A stretch of 64,000 nt of DNA. Origin: Druceiella hillmani. Its lineage: Eukaryota; Arthropoda; Insecta; Lepidoptera; Hepialidae. This document shows positions 62,798 through 64,000 of this stretch, piece by piece; positions within the stretch are counted from its first letter, which is position 1, and each line of letters starts with the position of its first letter. The notes beneath the pieces are model-generated. The model had not been told where the DNA came from and ran no database searches. It saw only the letters and a program-made list of their open reading frames with translations. The stretch is from NCBI GenBank assembly GCA_039881145.1, contig JAYKKI010000015.1, positions 26,526,001-26,590,000 on the forward strand, read 5' to 3'. A program made the translations under genes and the position numbers.

Positions 62798-64000
62798 GGC
62801 AATTTCCAAACCACTATATTTACGCATAAAAATAATTATCAAATTACGTAAGTTTACAAAAACATTTTAAGCCACTTACAATTTCAGAATTCTGCGGGTC
62901 TTTAGTAATAGAAAATATTGGTATTTAATGTACTATATGTATAGTACCGTCCTAAAGGGTCGGCATAGAAACCTACATGACAATGCCGCTCACACTTCTG
63001 GTTGTCAGGGGCTTGAAACTTCTAAATGAGATAAGTTTCCAACTAAAATTTTAAATGAATTTTTTAATTTTTTGATTTACGTCGAAAATTGTATCCAAAT
63101 TTATTTAGTACAAAATATATTTTTATAACTTGATATATACCTTGGTATATATGTCTATATATTCATAGAGTATAGGAAATCCTTAAAGTAAACAACTTTG
63201 AAATAATTTTGTAAGATTGATACAAGGAATTAAAAAGTCTATTGTTACTAAACACCTTGTAAGTTTGTTAATACATGAAGTGAACTGAATTGGGTTGGTG
63301 TATAAAATTCAGAAAGAACAAAATTTAGGTCGAAATGAAACTTTATTTATTATTTTGCCAAACGTCACCAAAATCATTCCATTTTCAAAAAAAACGCCAT
63401 TTCTTATTAATTTCACAATAATATAGTATTATTTATTACATAAAAACCTATTTCTAGAAACGCGACAAATAAAGTTATAAACGTCAATATCTGTTTAGTC
63501 GTTTCCAAGATTATACCAAAAATACAGAAAAACGGAAAGAACGGGACAGACTAACGTGAGTTGGATTATTTTTCATGTTATTTGTAGTAACTAGTAACCA
63601 GTATCACCAAATTGAAGCGTTTGACACCTTATTTGTCAAATTTTAATTACCCCATATACTCGTATGACAAATGCCTTAAGAAACAATAATATCATTGCAT
63701 ATTTTCTTATTTATTTGTGCGTATAGCAATCGCATTTTGAAGTATAATTATTCAACTGAAATATAGCTTCTTTTGTGAGGCATTAAAAAGACCATGCAAA
63801 GTAAATAGGCTTATGAGAGTAGTAATTTCTTTGGGAAACTTAATGGTACAGTTTTTCATATATTATATTTTCATGTCTAATAATATAGATATTATGTTTA
63901 CATATCTACGAGAAACCCACGGTTTTCTAAATTGATACGCCATCTTACCAGCATAATGTTGCGTAAATTATTAACAACTTAAACCTTATTTAAATTCTAG
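62798..64000. other. Non-coding AT-rich stretch
   Basis: A GC-richer patch at 62945-63020 has no recognised motif. No gene or element is supported to the window end. Confidence 0.45.

Overview
The window looks like arthropod nuclear DNA, most likely insect and probably lepidopteran. It is very A+T-rich (about 70% by eye) and full of (AT)n and (GT)n tracts. It carries decayed Helitron, non-LTR and pogo-type transposons, and three degenerate stretches of the kind 'gacagacggacag ... ggaaccctaaaa' that I associate with lepidopteran genomes. The lepidopteran placement is an inference from these repeat types; no single-copy gene fixes the species.

There is no intact, recognisable host protein gene. 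The window reads as a large intron or a gene desert with transposon remains. Layout: 0.5-2 kb has a SINE-like element and an AT-rich repeat that recurs near 4 kb. At 5.0-5.2 kb a Helitron helicase relic lies on the minus strand. Three short islands could be host exons (5.9-6.2, 8.57-8.64 and 14.72-14.83 kb). At 16.0 kb there is an almost perfect 41-bp-arm hairpin. At 19.6 kb a 173-bp fold-back has an apex that folds, on the minus strand, like a type I hammerhead ribozyme; a decayed relative of its 3' half lies at 32.9 kb. At 25.1-25.4 kb there is an unexplained GC-rich island. A CR1/Jockey-type reverse transcriptase relic (plus strand) lies at 36.2-36.7 kb. A pogo-like element at about 39.2-41.6 kb is the only long coding region: an HTH plus DDD transposase with a C-terminal PHD-type zinc finger, interrupted by one nonsense codon and one frameshift. 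Next come a MITE at 42.1-42.3 kb, a second reverse transcriptase relic (minus strand) at 42.6-43.4 kb, and a likely Ty3/gypsy integrase scrap at 44.8-44.9 kb. From 45 to 64 kb I see almost only non-coding AT-rich DNA with small tandem duplications and hairpins.

The element genes do not act together; they are independent insertions of different ages. The two things most worth following up are the hammerhead-like fold-back and the pogo element, whose two ends both carry 20-bp-spaced copies of a GGTACGATT motif that could be transposase binding sites.
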